Of a DNA stretch of 64,000 bases, positions 61,352-64,000 are shown in pieces. This stretch comes from MVRV01 sp964646755 (GTDB lineage Bacteria > Desulfobacterota > Syntrophia > Syntrophales > Smithellaceae): contig CAZYIE010000003.1 of assembly GCA_964646755.1 (NCBI GenBank), positions 1 through 64,000 of the forward strand, read 5' to 3'. Under the pieces are notes generated by a model. The model saw only the letters and a list, made by a program, of their open reading frames with translations, did no database searches and was not told the origin of the DNA. Made by a program: the position numbers and the translations under genes. How positions within the stretch are numbered: the first letter of the stretch is position 1; the number at the start of each line of letters is the position of its first letter.

Positions 61352-62716
61352 TTACATCACCAACTCCTCAACGAAACTTATCAACTGATTCAAATTCCTG
61401 CACGGACGCACCTCATGACAATAGTGGCCGTAGGTGTAAATCTCGCTGTCCGCCGTGCCCCATATTGCTTCCGGCTCGGGATTCAGCCAGATTACACGGC
61501 GACAGCGATCCCGCATCTCCCCCAGAATAGAATCTTCCGGGTTAAGGTAATTGGAGCGCGCGTCACCTACAATAATCAGCGTCGTCTTCTTCGTCAGTAT
61601 ATCCAGGGAGTTCCGCTTAAAATGGCGAAAGGTCTCGCCATAGTCCGTCGTAGCGTCATAATTGACATCCGCTTTCTTAAGAACAATCTCGATGGCCTCG
61701 TTGATATCGTTTTCGTCAAATGTTTCCGTGACCTCCGTCAAACGATCGACAAAGACGAAACTATTCACCCGGTCAAAACAGTCTTGCAGAGAATACAAGA
61801 GGTTCAGCATAAAATGTGCAGCGGACCACACGGAGCCGGAGACATCGCAGAGGGTGACAATCCGGCTCTTCCGGAGCGCCTTGCGCCGGTATTTCAATTC
61901 GAGAGGAACACCGTTGTAACGGGCCGCGGCCCGGAGAGTCTTCTTGACATCCAGATTCCCCCGGTTCCTGACTGCGAANNNNNNNNNNCGCACCAGAACA
62001 CCGATCGCCTCGCGCATCTCCAAAGTCTCGCGGGCAGTGAAGGAAGAAAATGGCTTCTCACCCAATTGCTTAAGTCTTTCTCCCGCATCGTCGCTCTTTC
62101 TTAATCCCTGCTGATCCGATAGAGGCTCGAACATCAGCAAAGTCTGGGCCCGGGCGAGACGATCCGTAAAATGCCTGGCCAGCAGAAGGCGGCTCGGGGC
62201 ATCGATCCTTGAGTCCTCCTTGATGAGCGCCTGCGCTGCGGAACCAACCCGCACAATCTGGATCAGAATTTTCAGGCGGTTTCCCAGCGGACTCAGGTTG
62301 AACCTGACAGCTTGGGGTGTATCGTCGGACTCAGTCCGGATGCGATGAAGTTCCTGCAGCAGGGAGTGGGGGTTCCCCGCCAGAAAATCGACAATGGCCT
62401 GATACTCGGCATCCGGAGAATTGTCCTGCCTGAGGCGGTCGGTCACTTGCCGAATCTGCTCCCCAATCAGCCCGGCCTGATCCATGTCGGCGGTATCAAG
62501 CCTAAGTTCGTGAAAAAAGAGGTTGTAGAGGTGGTCAAAGTGGCTAAGCTCCCTGATACTCTTCGCAAAGTTCGCCCGCAGAACCGCCCGGAATTCCGGC
62601 TCGCAGGTGCAATCGATATGCTCCAGGTGACGAAGACAGTCCAGGACCTCGGATGTCGAGATCCTCATGCCCGACGCCCGGCACGCGGAAATAAATTTCA
62701 GGATAAGATTAACCAT
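61352..62716 (-). CDS. CoxE-like VWA-domain protein (contains assembly gap)
   Basis: A 454-residue protein with a helical N-terminal half (AGMRISTSEVLDCLRHLEHI) and a C-terminal von Willebrand A domain whose MIDAS motif is LCDVSGSVWSA near residue 292, with a later Thr/Asp (YDATTDYGETF, IIVGDARSNY). A 10-N gap (61979-61988) lies between the halves with the frame kept. CoxE-type proteins work with MoxR ATPases to insert or activate cofactors of partner enzymes. The adjacent MoxR and acyl-CoA dehydrogenase suggest such a chaperone pair. Confidence 0.85.
   Translation of the reverse strand: MVNLILKFISACRASGMRISTSEVLDCLRHLEHIDCTCEPEFRAVLRANFAKSIRELSHFDHLYNLFFHELRLDTADMDQAGLIGEQIRQVTDRLRQDNSPDAEYQAIVDFLAGNPHSLLQELHRIRTESDDTPQAVRFNLSPLGNRLKILIQIVRVGSAAQALIKEDSRIDAPSRLLLARHFTDRLARAQTLLMFEPLSDQQGLRKSDDAGERLKQLGEKPFSSFTARETLEMREAIGVLVXXXXFAVRNRGNLDVKKTLRAAARYNGVPLELKYRRKALRKSRIVTLCDVSGSVWSAAHFMLNLLYSLQDCFDRVNSFVFVDRLTEVTETFDENDINEAIEIVLKKADVNYDATTDYGETFRHFKRNSLDILTKKTTLIIVGDARSNYLNPEDSILGEMRDRCRRVIWLNPEPEAIWGTADSEIYTYGHYCHEVRPCRNLNQLISFVEELVM
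61979..61988. other. Assembly gap (10 N) inside the VWA gene
   Basis: The frame reads on when the gap is taken literally, but its true length is uncertain. Confidence 0.95.
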
Positions 62717-62727
62717 AATGGACAGCT

Positions 62728-63636
62728 TTAGAGAAGGACTTTATCGAGATTTTTCCGCACCTTATCGATGTCGCTCTGATACTTGCAGACGACATTTAAA
62801 GTGTCTGACACGACCTCGGGAGAAAGTGTTGCGGCCTGCAGCACCATTAGCGACTGCGCCCAATCAATGGATTCGGAGATGCTGGGGTTCTTCTTGAGAT
62901 CCAACGCGCGGATTCGGCGGATCGCTTCAACCAGGCGATGCACAAGCTTCTCCTCGATCCCCGGCACCTTGAGCCTCACGATGCGGATTTCCAGATCACG
63001 TTCCGGATAATCTATGTAGAGATGAACGCACCGGCGCTTCAAGGCGTCGCTCATATCGCGGTAGTTATTGGACGTAAGCAGAACAAAGGGGATATGAACT
63101 GCCTTGCGTGTGCCCAATTCGGGGATGGAGACTTGAAAATCACTTAACAATTCAAGAAGGAAGGCCTCGAATTCAGGATCGGATTTGTCGACCTCGTCCA
63201 GAAGAAGAACGACTGGCTTCGCCGAACTGATCGCCTGGAGGAGCGGCCGGGGCAGGATGAAGCGGTCGGAAAAGAAGGCGTCTTCTTGTGCGGCAATCCG
63301 GTCCACCGCTGCTGTCAGAGTATCGGCATCCGCGATGATGTCGTTAATCCGGCCCTTGACCATCTGGGTATAAAGGAGCTGTTTGGCGTATTCCCATTCG
63401 TACAGCGCCTTCGACTCGTCCAGTCCTTCATAGCATTGAAGGCGGATCAGCTCCCGATCCAGGCTGCGGGCCACGGCCTTGGCCAGTTCCGTCTTGCCGA
63501 CGCCGGCGGGGCCCTCCACAAGAATCGGCTTCTGAGTCGCCTCCGCCAGGAACACCACCGTCGCGATTTCCCGGGATGGAATGTATCCGGCCGCAGTCAG
63601 GCGCGCCTGAACATCGTCAACGCTTTTGAATTCCAT
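62728..63636 (-). CDS. MoxR-family AAA+ ATPase
   Basis: A 302-residue ATPase. Walker A VEGPAGVGKTELAKAVA near residue 40, LQCYEGLDESKALYEW, Walker B VLLLDEVDKSDPEFEAFLLEL, sensor 1 FVLLTSNNYRD, and PERDLEIRIVRLKVPG. MoxR proteins are metal- or cofactor-insertion chaperones that act with VWA partners; the VWA gene follows 11 nt downstream. Intact. Confidence 0.93.
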   Translation of the reverse strand: MEFKSVDDVQARLTAAGYIPSREIATVVFLAEATQKPILVEGPAGVGKTELAKAVARSLDRELIRLQCYEGLDESKALYEWEYAKQLLYTQMVKGRINDIIADADTLTAAVDRIAAQEDAFFSDRFILPRPLLQAISSAKPVVLLLDEVDKSDPEFEAFLLELLSDFQVSIPELGTRKAVHIPFVLLTSNNYRDMSDALKRRCVHLYIDYPERDLEIRIVRLKVPGIEEKLVHRLVEAIRRIRALDLKKNPSISESIDWAQSLMVLQAATLSPEVVSDTLNVVCKYQSDIDKVRKNLDKVLL

Positions 63637-63723
63637 GAAAAACTTCCTTTTCTATGATCCATCGATTGAAGGCCTCATGAACTGGCCCGCGCGTTCTCCA
63701 GTCTCTCCCGTACCCACATCCGG

Positions 63724-63733
63724 NNNNNNNNNN
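63724..63733. other. Assembly gap (10 N) at the duplicated MoxR
   Basis: The gap cuts the second moxR copy in its P-loop. The sequence to its left (63637-63723) has no clear frame that continues it. Confidence 0.95.
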
Positions 63734-63881
63734 CCGTCTTGCCCACACCGGCGGGACCTTCCACCAGAATCGGCTTCTGCGTCGCCTCCGCCAGAAAAAC
63801 CACCGTCGCAATCTCACGTGAGGGAATGTATCCGGCCGCAGTCAATCTTACCTGAGCATCGTCCACACTCTTATAATCCAT
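63734..63881 (-). CDS. N-terminal part of a second MoxR-like ATPase (truncated by gap)
   Basis: It encodes MDYKSVDDAQVRLTAAGYIP and then the P-loop VEGPAGVGKT, where the gap begins. The protein closely matches the first 49 residues of the complete MoxR gene at 62728-63636, but the DNA differs at roughly one in seven positions, so it is not an exact duplicate. Either two paralogues stand in tandem with unresolved sequence in the gap, or a strain variant was joined on by scaffolding. The upstream end of the window (63882-64000) has no other gene. Confidence 0.7.
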
Positions 63882-64000
63882 AAAAACTTCCTTTTTTTCA
63901 GGCTTTTACATCAATCATGGTCTTAGGTCAAGAAATTCAAGTCGCACATTCCGGAGGCATTATGATACAACGCTTCTTACATATTGAACAATGAACTCAA

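Noticed and set aside
63617..63817. Arg/Trp-rich minus-strand ORF spanning the last gap
   Set aside because: It is created by reading through the N placeholder in the wrong frame of the MoxR fragment.

Overview
The window looks like a scaffold from an anaerobic, syntrophic or fermentative deltaproteobacterium (Desulfobacterota, probably near Syntrophus/Smithella). This is inferred from gene content: a fused MetF-MetV-type methylenetetrahydrofolate reductase, a glutaconate-type CoA-transferase, acyl-CoA and 3-hydroxyacyl-CoA dehydrogenases, DUF2284, a MoxR/VWA pair, and a dispersed intergenic repeat I associate with deltaproteobacteria. Five runs of N (33263-33323 and four 10-base runs) show that it is a scaffold. 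Some broken genes may therefore be assembly or strain-mixture artefacts.

Layout. 1-2.2 kb: broken PAS sensor, GNAT acetyltransferase and a short histone-deacetylase-like amidohydrolase. 2.3-2.7 kb: internally deleted IS110-family transposase. 2.7-6.5 kb: BASS transporter plus AcuI-like reductase, convergent with a two-subunit CoA-transferase. 7-10.6 kb: cell-wall amidase, tRNA-Arg(CCG) and the MTHFR fusion. 11.3-15 kb: rpsF-rpsR with an S6:S18-type leader, DUF2232, rplI and dnaB. 15-19.3 kb: phosphodiesterase, fabH remnant, cold-shock gene with a long structured leader, phosphatase, mazG and DUF2065. 19.3-25.6 kb: queA-tgt-yajC-secD-secF-DUF456-lepB. 25.7-29.6 kb: accessory island with an integron attC-like palindrome, a 39-bp direct repeat, two unknown proteins (one with PD-(D/E)XK-like spacing), a CsgG-like/TPR lipoprotein-type protein with 126-bp coding repeats, and a dispersed repeat. 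29.6-32.1 kb: NRAMP-related transporter translationally coupled to a soluble MgtE-like Mg2+ sensor. 32.2-35.9 kb: pyrR-pyrB-pyrC-recO behind a PyrR-type attenuator. 36-40.5 kb: DEAD helicase, U32 peptidase and a frameshifted B12/radical-SAM gene. 40.6-44.6 kb: PilB-like ATPase split by an in-frame stop, a 49-residue protein, response regulator, histidine kinase and an ODP-like metallo-beta-lactamase-fold diiron protein. 44.7-50.4 kb: dinB remnant, glyQS and a GAF-containing PilB-like ATPase. 50.4-54.4 kb: FabK-like flavoprotein, SDR, DUF2284, DUF1295 and TetR. 54.6-64 kb: kup, flavin-type PNPOx protein, 3-hydroxyacyl-CoA dehydrogenase, NCS2 permease, acyl-CoA dehydrogenase, VWA and MoxR, then the start of a second MoxR.

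How the genes work together. Housekeeping operons (ribosomal/replication, queuosine/Sec, pyrimidine, glycyl-tRNA synthetase) alternate with acyl-CoA metabolism genes. The most novel-looking arrangements are the NRAMP-type transporter with a detached MgtE sensor, the diiron protein/two-component/PilB-like cluster without pilus genes, the attC-like site and direct repeats around unknown genes, and the pyr leader that combines a PyrR loop with a leader peptide crossing the terminator.
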